Shown here piece by piece: positions 1 through 11,160 of a DNA stretch of 64,000 nt. A program made the translations under genes and the position numbers. A model generated the notes under the pieces. The model did no database searches. It was not told the DNA's origin and worked only from the letters and a program-made list of their open reading frames with translations. Origin of the DNA: Nelumbo lutea (Eukaryota; Streptophyta; Magnoliopsida; Proteales; Nelumbonaceae); NCBI GenBank assembly GCA_022828595.1, contig JAKGHH010000002.1, forward strand, positions 65,816,383-65,880,382. The letters run 5' to 3'. The first letter of the stretch is position 1. Each line of letters begins with the position of its first letter.

Positions 1-3000
1 AAAATACATGGAATGGCAAACATTTGGCCTGATGATACAAAACCATCTTTGGTTGTGCTCGTGTTTGATGTGGTTGTAGAACACAACCATCATTCTGTAT
101 ATAACAAGGTTTTAAAAACCAACCTGCAATAGAAACCGTTCTGGTCTCACCAGTTTCCGGATTGACGGTTTGACCACCCAGTTTAAATGGATGGTTCATC
201 TTAATATAAAAAATAAAAAATAAAAATGGTCAAAATTGTTGAATGGGTTAAACAAATCAACGGTTGGACTGTCCAGGCCAATGAATCACTAACCAAATCA
301 ACATTTTTTTCCAAGGACCAGATTAGAGGTGAAATGAAACCACTTGGATGGTTCTCGGGCCCAGTGGTCTGACATCAGAGTCAACAAGGGTTCGTATGCA
401 ATTTTCATGTTATTCCTGGTTGTAAGTATGCAACATGGCAGCTATATGGTGTGTCTCAAACCAATATGACTTGCATCATTATGTCTGTGTTACTATATTA
501 TCAAATGTAGATAGTGAAAGTACATGTGCATATGAATCGTGCTCACGTATCATGGTTTCAAAAATGAACCACAAATAGACCAGTTTCTTTTGCATTGCGT
601 GGTTCCAAAATAAAATTATCGTTTTTAAGAAAAAAGGAAAATAAAATTGATATGGTTCTAAAACATAATAGGCCTATTTTTTTAAGAAAAGGGAAATTGT
701 CTAATACTCACCATAATTTTTTAACATTTCTCTTAAATTCATCATAACTTTTCAACTGAATAGAATAGATCAACGGTTCAACTACCAGATCAAACTGATC
801 GCATGAACAATTCAAGGATGAAACGGAACTGATTGCCTGAATAGTTTTTAAGCCAAACGGTCCGACCATCCATATCGAAGATGATCCTAAAACCATGTAA
901 AATAATATGAATTCATCGAGATTTTATGGTTTACTCAAACATAAACAATTCAAACCCTGGTCTTAGCTACAACCAACCAAAGACTTTTAGCAAGCTAATT
1001 GGCACCTGTCGACACATAAGACTTTCTTGCTGAATCATCACTTCATCAACCTTTCCTTTACATTTTCGCTTTTAATTATAGTAGGTTGTGTTCAGCTTGC
1101 TTACCGCTCCATCAACCTTTGACTTTTAACTTTTCTGCTCAAAGGATGATATAGAACAGCCTGAAATATTGACTAAGAATTCAATAAAGCAACCGTCGGA
1201 GATTTTGTCTAAACTAACTTTAGGGTTTTCATCATTATGCCTCTTCTTTCTTATTACTTGCAGTTAGATTAAATACTCTAATAGCATATGGTTTTATCGA
1301 TCTATCACTGTGTCGTCGGATCAAAACATTTTTATTTAATTGATACGAAGTAAATTATTTTGCAAATTAAATGTATGATTAAAGCCCGTGATTATGTCCA
1401 TTGGATATTGGATATTTGGATAATCTCACATGCTAGGATCCTGACTGTTCACTGGTTTTAACATACATTAAGAGGATCACCCTAGTTAAATGTGAATGAT
1501 TTTGCTGATTGATGTATAAGTTTGTTTGTTTGTTTAGAAAGCAAAACCATGTTGCCAAATGCCTCCGAATTGAAAACATAAAGGAGACGTGCCGTCACTT
1601 CATAATTAATAAATCAAAGTCTTACACTCTTATCCCTTGCCATTCTTTACCTGCAATATGCTTTTATCATCCACCATGGAGCACCTTCTCAGGCAATCTT
1701 TTAAACGGTTGAATACACTGAATATGGACCAGTACTGTAAACAGTCATGGATTCGATACATATCTTTATGTCAACACTGAAGAGTCCAGTAACTAGCTCT
1801 CATGCATGGGTCCATCATCGTGTGTGTGGTGGGGTTGCAAAGGCAGATGATCAGTTCCTCTTAGCTTCGCTTCATTGGTTATTACTTTGTTTTTCATCTA
1901 TCTTTCAACTTCGCTTTAATACATTGATTCCATTGGTCGTGAAGAGAAAGTAATCCTTTCTATATGATCTTCCGCCATTTCAGCAGCACCACTTTACAGA
2001 AATGTGCTGATCTGATCTCTGGTTTAAGTTGATAAACATCAAATTTGACGTTTTAGATAAAAATAATAATTTATATGGATCAACTCAAAATGTTTATTAA
2101 ATATATCTAAGTGAAAAATCTCCTTAACTCGTAAATTTGTATTGATAATCTAACAGTACTACCAAACACCTGCACCACCAGTCCTAGCAGATATGCAGAT
2201 TCGAATCCTATTATTACCACTTATCTCTATAAGTTGTTAAGGTGTACGTTTCTGCAGTTAGAGTGAGACTGCTCTGAACACCTGGATTACCTGTCTCTTA
2301 TTGCTCTCGGCTTGTAGAGTGAGACAAGGCCCATCAATTCTGGGTCTTAGAAACAGGTATCCGACCTCTGTTCAAATGTTTCCTACTCGATTCACAAAAC
2401 AATGAGTTCACTTTTGCTACATCAAGTCCTTTGAATTTATGTTGTGGCCTCACCAAGATGTCAGTTCATTTAATTTAATTCAAGGTGGGGCCACATCTGT
2501 AAATCAAAGGCTTTGACAGTGTCATAGAAAATGTGGTTTGCAATTGTAAACATGGATGGATCCAGTGGCCGATCCAAACTTCACTGAGCCTGCTCCATTT
2601 GTAGCCTAAAATTGGTTTGGGTTTATTTTCTACTACAACCATCCCTAACTAGTATTTTTTTCAACCATGACTGGAACTGGAAATGGCTAAGCAAAGCATG
2701 ATATTCAGAAATTAAAAAAAGAAAAACGCCAATCTATCATCATATGCAGGATATATTTCGAAGCCTTTACACAAGTTGATCTCCATTTAGTTCTGGGTTG
2801 TTTCAGAAGCTATAATGAAATCATTAGTTTTCATCACATTTAATTTCATAAATCTATATAATATAGGATATATAGATTCATTTTAGGAACTCAAGAAATG
2901 AATTAATTCTTTAAGGTAATTAAATTACAGATACATTCTGTACTTAGAGGGTGGTAACACTTAATCCCCCAAACTTTGTTTTGTGAAAAAGACCCCCCCA

Positions 3001-3372
3001 CCCACCCTTCCCTTGAACTTCAAATTCCAGCACTTCACCTCCGACTCACTAATGGGGTTGACAAAGAAAGAAAAATTGTTAAACTGTCAATTTGAGATTT
3101 TAAGGGCTGAAATTGATGAAACCAATGTGACATTCTCAAGACATCGATGAAACCAATCATTCTCCAGGTGTTCTCAAGATGAATTTTATTGAAGGAAAGT
3201 AAAGAGAAACATGTGACAGTTAGGATTTTAGAAAAACTAATTAAGTTAAAAAGATGCTTTCAAAAAATTAAGTTCAAATTAAAGACAAATGGTCTCATAA
3301 AATAAGGGTAGTTTGTGTTTTAGAAATACTTAACAGAATGGTAATGTGCTTGAATCCAAAAGTCCAGGGGGT
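1..3372. other. No gene seen; degenerate repetitive DNA
   Basis: No reading frame here resembles a protein family I know and all are short. Fragments such as a GGTTTTAAAAACC-type motif near 110 and a CAAACCCTGG-type motif near 950 look like faint inverted termini of an old DNA transposon. A GATTCGAATCC string near 2193 resembles a pol III B box, but no A box is obvious upstream. Low information otherwise. Confidence 0.6.
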
Positions 3373-3609
3373 CTTTTGGAAAGAGAGCAAATACAAACAT
3401 GGACCACACAAATACAAGGATTAGAAATATTTGTATTTGCACTCTTCCCAAACTTAGCCTTTGGAAGAGTGCAAATTAATACAAACATGTTCAGTGCAAA
3501 ACATTGGATACGGTATTTCTAAATGTAGATGCAAAACATTTCATTTTGTATTATTTTATATGTATTTGTACTGTATATTTTTGCATTTGTACTCCTTCCA
3601 AACTGAGCC
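3373..3609. repeat. Two back-to-back small inverted-repeat elements (MITE-like)
   Basis: TTTGGAAAGAGAGCAAATAC near 3373 faces TATTTGCACTCTTCCCAAA near 3440. TTTGGAAGAGTGCAAAT near 3460 faces TTTGTACTCCTTCCAAACTG near 3588. The same ends recur near 4430, 4780, 7865-7920 and 10740, so this is a dispersed family. Superfamily unclear; the ends resemble Tourist-type MITEs. Confidence 0.5.
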
Positions 3610-3612
3610 TTA

Positions 3613-3891
3613 GGCTGTGTTTGGATGATGTGCAATTTTATTTGCACTAACAAATCCATGGGAGTGCAAATGTAGAAAATGCATATTCTTGTTTAATATT
3701 GTTTTGGATTTTATTTTATTCTGTTTCATGTCTTAATTTATTTCATTTGTGCTTTAATCAAACAAAATAAGCTAAAATTTGAAACAAAAATAGGTCAGAT
3801 TTTATACTAGTATAAATTTCTCAAATCATTTGCTGCACTACAATAGTTTTGCATCAGTGGAAATTTATTTGCATTGCAACCAAACATAGCC
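3613..3891. mobile_element. Tourist-like (PIF/Harbinger) MITE, 279 bp
   Basis: The ends are GGCTGTGTTTGG on the left and CCAAACATAGCC on the right, which are inverted copies with one mismatch. TTA flanks both sides (3610-3612 and 3892-3894), the 3 bp target duplication expected of PIF/Harbinger elements. The interior is AT-rich and non-coding. Confidence 0.7.
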
Positions 3892-4422
3892 TTAGGTGAA
3901 ATTAGTTAACTACCTGTATCCTAGATTCCCAGTCGACCTAAATCCTGATCCACTTGGCTGTATAAAATTGGAGGATCTCAAGCTGAACCTTCTTGCCCAT
4001 CTTTGTTCAGGTTTCACTGAAGCCATCCAACCTTAACGTTTTGGTGCCCATTTGGGAGGGCTTTCAGCCTTTCACGCAATGGCTTGTAGTTTTACAAGGT
4101 GGGCCTGCACAAAAAGCCTACAAGCTATGAAAATCCTCAAATATACTTTGATTAATTCAACCAGGAAATCGACTTTCCGATGAAGCTAGTTTTAGAGCTT
4201 CTTCAAGGCAGATCAGTGAAAATAGCATAATCAAAGCTGAAGCTCTCCCAAAAGGCCCTTGGTCTGATTTGAAAGCCGAAAGCCCATGCTCCAAGCATCC
4301 TAGCTGCTCAATGGAAGAACAGAGGCTAATTCCTCAAGAATACAATCTATTAGAGGTTTCATATATAAAGCCCTAACCCACCCACTATAGAACTCAATGA
4401 TGAAGAAACCGAATCAATCAGA

Positions 4423-4790
4423 CTGTGTGTTCGGAAACGATGCAAATGGAGTGTAAATCCCGGTTCAGGGTAAATTTGCACTCTGGTTCACTTTTGCCTG
4501 TGTTTGACAACATTACATTTATGCATTGACAAATGATAGATCAATGCATATTTACATTGATAATAAGATATAAAAGTGCATCAATAAAAAATAAGTAAAT
4601 TTGCATTCAAGTGGGCTTTTGATAAAAAAAAAAAGCATAATCTTTATTGGAATTCATGTTTGCATCCATTACAGCTAAAAGCCTGTTTGGTAAGAAGGTA
4701 AATTTGTCAGTGCAAAACTAACCCAATTTTGCAATTTATATGAACCGTTTTACACTCTACATATTTGCATCATTTCCAAACGCAATCTCA
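4423..4790. repeat. Inverted-repeat element abutting the MULE
   Basis: GTTCGGAAACGATGCAAAT near 4431 faces TTTGCATCATTTCCAAACGC near 4765 as a near-perfect inverted repeat. A GCCTGTTTGG motif near 4681 suggests a nested relative. No coding capacity seen. No target duplication was identified, so the limits are approximate. Confidence 0.4.
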
Positions 4791-4800
4791 ATAAAAAATA

Positions 4801-4890
4801 GGGTAAATTACAAAGACCCCCCGGTCTGTGACAAAGACCCCTCGTACTTTGTTTTGCAACAAAGACCCCCTGTACTATGACCATGAGACA
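4801..4890 (+). repeat. Left terminal inverted repeat of the Pack-MULE
   Basis: It runs from GGGTAAATTAC to CCATGAGACA and pairs with 7076-7180. It contains the phase-like motif (A)AAGACCCCC repeated three times about 30 bp apart, a common design of this plant MULE family. Confidence 0.8.
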
Positions 4891-5169
4891 TCGCTTGTTA
4901 CAATATTTTTTAATCCCCATACTACCCTTATTAATTGTACAACATCGCTTGCTTCAGCTACAACGCTATCTTCCTCTCCAAAGCAGCTCGACAATCATCG
5001 CATTTAATATGTTCGTCATCCTGTAGATGAAGATGATCTCGAGAGTGACCTCGAGCTCCTTTCCTAGGTAGATTCATAATTATCTCTAGAAGCTCTCTCT
5101 GCTTCGCCTTAGAAGCAATGGATGTAGAGGATGGTTTCCTGTTGGAACGTTAAAGATGCATCGTCTGCA

Positions 5170-5544
5170 GAGATACTGCTCTGCGAGTCTGACGATGGTG
5201 GCACTATTGCCGAAATTGCAGGTAGTGTTGGACAAGCCATTCTTGAGGGCGTAGGAGGCCATAGACTGGATATCCTAGGGATTGTAACAGGGACCGCCTT
5301 GCTGTAGAGCCCTGCAACCGGTGCCTCCCGCTTTGCAAGCACAATCTAGCGCCATCTGCAAAGTTGAATCTTCGGCGTCGTTCTTCACTACGCGCCAGTA
5401 CTTGGTTGCGCCAGAGCCACTACTGTCGGCCTTCGATTCGAAATTGGGGTTCGAAGGCGATGCGGACAAGAGGCACTGAAATGGGGTGGTAATGAGGATG
5501 AGGGAGATGAGAAGAGAAGTAGGAAATTGAAAGGCCGCAGCCAT
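5170..5544 (-). pseudogene. Captured X8 (carbohydrate-binding) domain gene fragment with premature stop
   Basis: Reading from the ATG at 5544, residues 1-28 form a secretory signal (hydrophobic LLISLILITTPFQCLL). The X8 domain begins at WRVVKNDAEDSTLQ and continues through ALDCACKAGGTGCRALQQGG to CYNP. The next codon is TAG at 5277-5275, where family members usually have CAG or GAT. The same frame continues with DIQSMASYA, then jumps to LKNGL, lacking the usual five or six residues (FNxYF), then TCNFGNSATIV, after which similarity ends. X8 proteins such as plasmodesmal callose-binding proteins bind beta-1,3-glucan at the cell wall and are usually GPI-anchored; no anchor signal survives here. 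A TATATAAA box near 5620 and a CT-rich leader lie upstream, so the promoter was captured too. A non-functional captured copy is the best reading. Confidence 0.75.
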
Positions 5545-5948
5545 TGGAAGGGATCTTATGGCCAGCCAAAGAGTGTGGACTGTGAAGGAATAAAGGCATT
5601 TGACAAGGTTTTCTTCGATTTTTATATAAAGAGAGAGAGAGAGAGAGAGTGAGTAAATAGCCGGCCATTCGAAGAGTGACAGATCAGTTGAAGAAGCTCA
5701 TGCCACGATTGAATCGATACTCAACTCTTCCTTCAACCAATGGCTAAGACTGAAGCCTTCTCAAACGGAGCTAGCCGCCAGCAACCATGGTTGGAGTGGA
5801 GGAAACAATACTGGCTCTTAGAAGTTTTCACACACTAAGAAAAAGGAACCCCAAAGACAGTGATCTCAGGTCTATCGTTGATGGAGATGCGTTTTTCTTT
5901 CTCTTGGTGGAATTGAAAATGATAATATTGAGATTTTCTTTTTATCTA

Positions 5949-6226
5949 ATGGGGAAGGGGAAGGTGGCAGTTGGAGTCGCGGTGATTTGTGTTGTGACTA
6001 TATGCGTAGCGGCAACGCTTATCGTGCGTCATCGGATGCGATGCTCAAGTCGTTGGGCCCGAGCGGTGGCCATAGTGAAGGAATTTGAAGAGAAGTGTGC
6101 AATGCCGATTGGGAAGCTCAGACAAGTGGCTGATGCCATGACCATTGAGATGCATGCTGGCCTTGCTTCTAAGGGAGGGAGCAAGCTCAAGATGCTTATC
6201 AGCTATGTCGACAATTTCCCTACAGG
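5949..6226 (+). pseudogene. HXK (exon 1 fragment): Captured hexokinase exon 1 (membrane-anchor exon)
   Basis: The ATG at 5949 opens MGKGKVAVGVAV, the start of plant type B hexokinases. A membrane anchor (about residues 5-27, VAVICVVTICVAATLIV) follows, which in the family holds the enzyme on the outer mitochondrial membrane. Then come HRMRCSSRWARA and the conserved stretch IVKEFEEKC...PIGKLRQVADAM through SKLKMLISYVDNFPTG. The exon stops at a GT donor (6227-6228) exactly where plant hexokinase intron 1 begins. No second exon (DLGGTN phosphate-binding region) occurs downstream in the window. There is no internal stop, so the exon itself is open. It lies inside the Pack-MULE, 0.4 kb from and divergent to the X8 fragment. 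It cannot make an active kinase; a spliced chimeric transcript is conceivable. Confidence 0.85.
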
Positions 6227-7075
6227 GTACAAAATCCCTCTTTTTTTGTTTTGTATTATTGATTTTGCTTCGTGGACTTAATTCTGGTTGTGTTGTGGTT
6301 TTGCATTTTCCAGTTATTGTTGTCGATCTTTTCTTTTCTACAAATTTTAATTAGTTTTGGAGACGTATTGATTAAAAGCGGTGAGTGCTTCTAAAGCAAA
6401 CGATCTTCAATCGATCTTCCATTGTTTTAGTATGCTCAATATTTTCTGTTTGTAAGTCTATATAATGCCCAGTTTGGTTTTACTTTTTTTTTGGGGTAAA
6501 TTACAAAACCCCCCCCTAGAATGTTCAAGGGTAGGCTTAATCACACTAAGCAAAGCGTCCATGTTGAGAGGGATGAGTAATTTCATCTTCGTCATGTACT
6601 CTTATGCTCTCGCCACTCTCCTCCTCCACCTTTTCCTACTTCCCCCATTTTCTTTTGCTTGGTAATTATGCGGCAGGGCAGAGAATTTAAAACCTACATT
6701 GTTTCAAAGTTAGGACCAAAATCAGATCTCTTACAACAAGAAAATCAGAAGAGAAGAGAAGAATGAGAGTTGGGTCTAACAGGTGACTTTCTAGGTCTGA
6801 CGAGAGACTTTCTGGGTCTAGCAAGTGATTGTGCAGGGCAGAAAATTTAAATTGGTTTTCTCCATCCTTTCATTTCGGAGAGTTGGAAGAGAGAAAGAAT
6901 GAGAGAAGACAGTGAGTCAGTGAGGGAGAGGAAAAGAAGAGAAAAGGGAAAATAATAGGTTAAATAGGTTTTAAGAGAAAAATGGCAAAAAAAAAAGAAA
7001 ATAAAATAAGTTAAATGGGGTAATTTGGTAATTTAACACATTCCGTCATTTAACTTAACGGTCAAGAGGGGTATT

Positions 7076-7180
7076 TGTCTCATGGCCATAGGACAGGGGG
7101 TCTTTGTCGCAAAACAAAGTACAGAGGGGACTTTGTCACAGACCCCAATATATAGTACAGAGGGTCTTTATAATTTACCC
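7076..7180 (-). repeat. Right terminal inverted repeat of the Pack-MULE
   Basis: It is the inverted counterpart of 4801-4890, from TGTCTCATGGCC to ATAATTTACCC, with an extra segment of about 20 bp near 7144-7165. It is followed at once by the TAAAAAATA duplication. Confidence 0.8.
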
Positions 7181-7283
7181 TAAAAAATAATAAAAATGGC
7201 TACTTCTATCAACATGGGGGGTTGTTTCATTTTGGATAACCAACTTACAGATAGATTTAATCTATGAATCCACATGGCCCTCA

Positions 7284-7709
7284 CTAAGAAATCAAGGCTA
7301 TTGTGGAAAATGTGAAGGCACTTGCAGCAGCAATTGCACCGAATATAGAAGTGCAGCCACTCGTACTCACATTGTTTGTTTTGTTGTTGTGGTGGAGATT
7401 TCTAAAGCCAACTACAGGAAGAAATCCCACGAACCCACCACGACCACCACCACTGCCACGGCCGCCGCCACCGGTGCTGCTCCCATGACTATTTCCACCA
7501 CCATGAAGACGGCCTCCTAGCTTCTCTAGTAGCACTTCATTAATTTGAACAAACTACAGTCAGTACGTAGTGTTCAGATAACATTAATTAAAGACTCCAG
7601 AACAAGAAGGATATATACCTGAACCAGTCTTCTTGAGTGATGATTCAGATGTACAAGAAAGCAAGCATGACAAAAGCAGTAGAAGAACTGTTGCTGTCTT
7701 AATTCTCAT
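7284..7709 (-). CDS. Small secreted glycine-rich protein, two exons, 113 aa
   Basis: Exon 1 is 7709-7619 and exon 2 is 7534-7284. The join (91 + 251 nt) gives an open frame of 113 codons plus TAG. The donor is CAG|GTATAT and the acceptor is ATGAAG|TG; the intron is 84 bp. Exon 1 encodes a clear signal peptide (MRIKTATVLLLLLSCLLSC, then TSESSLKKTG). Exon 2 encodes a Gly/Ser/Arg-rich stretch (GGGNSHGSSTGGGGRGSGGG), a middle segment with HHNNKTNN, and a hydrophobic C-terminus (SIFGAIAAASAFTFSTIALIS) that could be a GPI-anchor signal or membrane segment. I do not recognise a named family; it resembles short cell-wall glycine-rich proteins. It lies just outside the Pack-MULE, about 100 bp from its right end. 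Exon 1 matches secretory signals too well to be chance, but expression is unknown. Confidence 0.6.
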
Positions 7710-8913
7710 TTCCCTTTCCAGAGGCTGCATATACATAAATGCTTGGTATAGATCAAATTCAATATTTTTTTTTATTGAAAAAAAAAAGAAAAAAAGAATT
7801 CTTCACATCAATATTTTTATTTGGTTCTGTATATATACTAATATTACAGTGTTGCGTTATATTTGGGAAGAGTGCAAATTCAAATATGTACAGTGCAAAA
7901 CACTTCCCCAAACTGAGCCTCAAGTCCAAGGTTTCCCACAATATTTCATCAAAATATAATTAGAATTTATCTCTAAACCGGCATCATCATAATTAATATT
8001 AATATGCAAATCTGAACCAGGAATGTTCTAGTCTGAGTTAACCCGGAGAGTCGAACCATCCGAGTTGACTCATAAGAAGTACCAAGGTTTTCAGTACGTC
8101 GGAACATTTATGCGAATCCGGATTGATTCTTGATCACCACACTGCGCTTCAGAAGTACGTATCTGAATCGTTTTCGAATCGGCTTCTTCACCCGCATATG
8201 CAAAACGGGTTCTGTGCGACCCGAACATTTTAACAAAGAATGAAAGTTATTTATTGCCGGTTGGAAAATCATTAGAAGAAAACAAAAATGCAGATTATAA
8301 AATCGGATTATTATTGAGAATAATACGTGCAAAGTGATGTAGAAAAGGGGCTCTGCAGACAGAAGGCAGTCTAGTCTGCTGCACTCTGTCTCAATCAACA
8401 GAACAAAAAAAAAACCACGATCAAAGAGACTGAGACGTTCTATGATCTGGGTACAAAAAAAAAGATCAAAAGGAAATGCAAAGTAAAGGCTTTCTTACTC
8501 TATGAATCCAGGGACGTTCTATGCTCTGCAATGTACGAAGCGAGTTATTTTTTTCAATGAATCCAACTGAGTTGTTATATGGTGTGGGAAGATTGCACCT
8601 TCACCGGTTTTGTTAGAGCTATTTTCTCTCAAAAATAAATAAAAAAAATTAACAAAAATATCACAAAAAAATGAGGAAACTCACAACCTATTAAAAAGGC
8701 TTAAGAGCAGTTGCTATTTGGATTCGATTAGATTTAGATTAGATGGAATAGTCTCCTATCCCATTAGAAAGACTGATAGAACTAAACTTTACGTCTAAAG
8801 TCCAAACAGTTATGTTTCCCTAAAACTCTTTCACTCTTCTTCACTCTTCGGAGTTTTTTTTTTTTTTTTTTACTTAACAAGTAACTCCCGAGACAAGTTT
8901 GAGGCGGGTTAAC
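7710..8913. other. No gene seen
   Basis: A MITE-type end (GGGAAGAGTGCAAATTC near 7865 facing TTCCCCAAACTGAGCC near 7903) makes a short inverted pair. The rest is AT-rich with a poly(T) tract near 8857. The minus frame at 8108-8398 has no recognisable domain. Confidence 0.55.
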
Positions 8914-9096
8914 TTTGGCTGGTTGAGACAGTTTTCTGGGTTGGGCACGTTCTGGACAGTTCACCTATTCACGCCCATCTTTTGATTTTTAGTCAAAATA
9001 AATTAAGATATAATTACTAATTTACTCATTTTGGTGATAACGTGGCATTTACAGAAATCCTCTCAACAGCATAGGCTGCTGGCCCCCAACGGCTAA
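8914..9096. mobile_element. Degenerate MITE, second copy of the family at 19117
   Basis: From TTTGGCTGGTTGAGAC to CAACAGCATAGGCTGCTGGC...CGGCTAA it aligns along its length with 19117-19312, including the interior CACGCCCATCTTTT and TAACGTGGCATTT motifs. The left terminus has lost the inner part of its inverted repeat. Confidence 0.6.
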
Positions 9097-9148
9097 TGTT
9101 TTTCCAGTTGAGGCCCTTTTTATGGTTTATTCAAAAGCTTTATTTTAG

Positions 9149-10436
9149 GGTGCAAGTCGGGCGGGCTGGGCTGGGTTTATAATCAACAGTCCCAAGTCCC
9201 AACCTAAGGCCCGAGCCTGAGGTCAAGCCCAATTGTCTCAACCCAGCTGACTAATTTGATAAATTCAGATTAGGCTCGGGTTGGTCAATAATCTTACTCT
9301 AAATTTTGACATATATAATACATGTTTGCATGTATATTTGATTATTGTTTTTAAAGGCTCAAATCTTGAGATGTATACTTTGAGGTGAGGTGCACAAATT
9401 TTGTCTCAAGTCTTAAGCCTTACAACTTTGATTCGAGGCTTAAGCCTTTGTCAAAATAAGGTATAAGCATCAAGCCTCAAGGTGTGAAGTGTAACGAGGC
9501 ATAAAAAAGTGCAATTCTCAAAGATCAACATTATTTAGTGATTTTATGCAAAAATGTGTTTTTTTATAGTTCAAAATATATAGAAAAATCACTTCAATAA
9601 TTGTGGGTCAAAGAAAGAGAAAAAATTTAAAACCAATAGGGTAAATCAACTTCTATTAATTTCTCTTTTGTCTAACTGTTGCATGGCCATAAATCTAATG
9701 TCCATATGAACATTTTCATAAAATTACATTTTGAAACATAAAATGTAAAATGCTTATAATTGTTAGATGATTAATGTCTAATGCTTAAAAGTTAAAACTT
9801 ATTGCATACAAATTTCTTTTTTTTTTTTTTTTGATATTTGTACCTTCCATCATTATAACTTGGTACATTGCATGTTATTTTTATCATTTATAAACTTTAA
9901 TTAATTTTTCCTTAAATTTAGAGGCTTATGCCAACCTTTTTGGGCCATTATGCCTCAACTACACCTTTATTCTTTTAAAACCTTGTATTTCACTAATATA
10001 CCCCTATTTTCAATTCAGTTTCTCTATGATTGCTAGGAGTAGAAAATGTGATTTAAACTACTACTTGTAATCTCATTCAATTCTCTCTCATCAAGTCTTA
10101 TATTTAAAAATATTAACTCCCATTATCTTTCATTGAATCATAATCTTAACTAAAACATGCATGTTTTTCCAGTTAGTCTCTCTCTCTAATTTTAAGGATA
10201 AAAAATGTAATTTGAAATACTACTTTTCACCTCATTCAATTTCCCTTTAGCAAATTTATCACATGCTTATATATAAGGCCATGTTCAGGTAAGAACTAGG
10301 CCCAGGCCCAACTGAAAATATAAAACAACCAAAATCTTAGGCCTAGGACAGGACCAAAAATTCAAGCCCAACCCATACAAAATTACAAGATGGGTCAATC
10401 TGACCTTGGGTTTTGAACCCGCCGAAGTTGCACCCC
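9149..10436. mobile_element. Possible non-autonomous hAT-like element
   Basis: The left edge GGGTGCAAGTCGGGCGGG and right edge CCCGCCGAAGTTGCACCC are inverted and 15 of about 18 bases match. GC-rich subterminal regions full of GGGCTGGG/AAGCCCAA motifs enclose an AT-rich interior. No coding region or clean target duplication was found, so limits are tentative. Confidence 0.4.
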
Positions 10437-10593
10437 CACTTTGTGAATAGTGACCAGTGGATGCTGAACTTGAATATTAAGCCCAGTTGCCCTGCCCTTC
10501 TCGCCCTTCTCGCCCAGTGGCCTGTCCACCAGGACTAGGCGTAATCCGGGATTAGGTCCAACTCCATCAGCCACACTTGTTCAGGCCTAAAAG

Positions 10594-10690
10594 AGTTGCT
10601 GTATTCGTATTCGTATGCATTTGTACTGTTAATATTTGTATTCGTATGCATTTGTATTCGTATTCGTATTTATATTCGTATATAAATACA
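10594..10690. repeat. Imperfect TATTCG-rich simple repeat
   Basis: A run of TATTCGTATTCG and GCATTTGTATTCG units in a MITE-like stretch that ends TTTCCAAATTGAGCC near 10767. Reading frames over it are low-complexity artefacts. Confidence 0.6.
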
Positions 10691-11041
10691 AATATATAGA
10701 GTACAAAATCAATTGTATGCCTTTGTACTGTTAATATTTGTATTTGTATTCTTTCCAAATTGAGCCTTACAGGCAAACAGATCACATATCTGTTTTACGT
10801 ATTAGGAAATCTAATTCGAATTCAAATCTATTTTAATTGGAATATTTATAAATCTCTATAAAATTAACATAAATTTACAAAGTTATATATGAAATAACAA
10901 ATATATACCACAAATTGAAAAAAAAAACCGCCACTTAATTCTAAAGAATTTTAATACCAAAAATTTGTCTTTTATGTATGTATATGTGTACAATCGGGCG
11001 GATTATGGTTAGATGGATGATTGAATCCAACTTAAGGTTAA

Positions 11042-11160
11042 GGCTATGTTTGATTTGAAGGAAAAGGTAAGGAAAGGTATCAAAACTTATACAAGGTTTG
11101 TAAAGGTTTCCTTATCTTTCCTTTCCTTTTACTACTTTTTCCTTTAAACCAAACATTGCC
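11042..11160. mobile_element. Tourist-like MITE, 119 bp
   Basis: GGCTATGTTTGATTTGAAGG faces CCTTTAAACCAAACATTGCC, and TAA flanks both sides (11039-11041 and 11161-11163). Inner arms (GGAAAAGGTAAGGAAAGG against CCTTTCCTTTTACTACTTTT) also pair, so a transcript would fold into a long hairpin. Confidence 0.7.

Larger units (their letters stand above)
4801..7180. mobile_element. Pack-MULE: Mutator-like element with two captured gene fragments
   Basis: The element starts GGGTAAATTACAAAGACCCC and ends with the inverted counterpart AAAGACCC...AATTTACCC. Similarity continues inward for about 90 bp on the left and 105 bp on the right; the right copy holds about 20 extra bases. The 9 bp TAAAAAATA lies immediately outside both ends (4792-4800 and 7181-7189) without mismatch, the target duplication length of Mutator-like elements. 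No transposase is present. Inside are an X8-domain gene fragment on the minus strand and a hexokinase first exon on the plus strand, diverging from a shared centre. A further GGGTAAATTACAAAACCCCC motif near 6495 suggests an internal duplication or nested relative. Long termini, 9 bp duplication and host gene pieces define a Pack-MULE. Confidence 0.85.

Noticed and set aside
5787..5948. Start of the hexokinase reading frame at 5787
   Set aside because: The frame is open from there, but hexokinases begin at MGK; the preceding 54 codons have no counterpart and are probably leader sequence.
6465..6665. Frame MPSLVLLFFWGKLQ...FSFAW as a membrane peptide
   Set aside because: It overlaps a MULE-terminus-like motif (GGGTAAATTAC) and has no family resemblance.
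10567..10785. Minus frame rich in YEYKYEYEYK
   Set aside because: Translation of a TATTCG-type simple repeat, not a protein.
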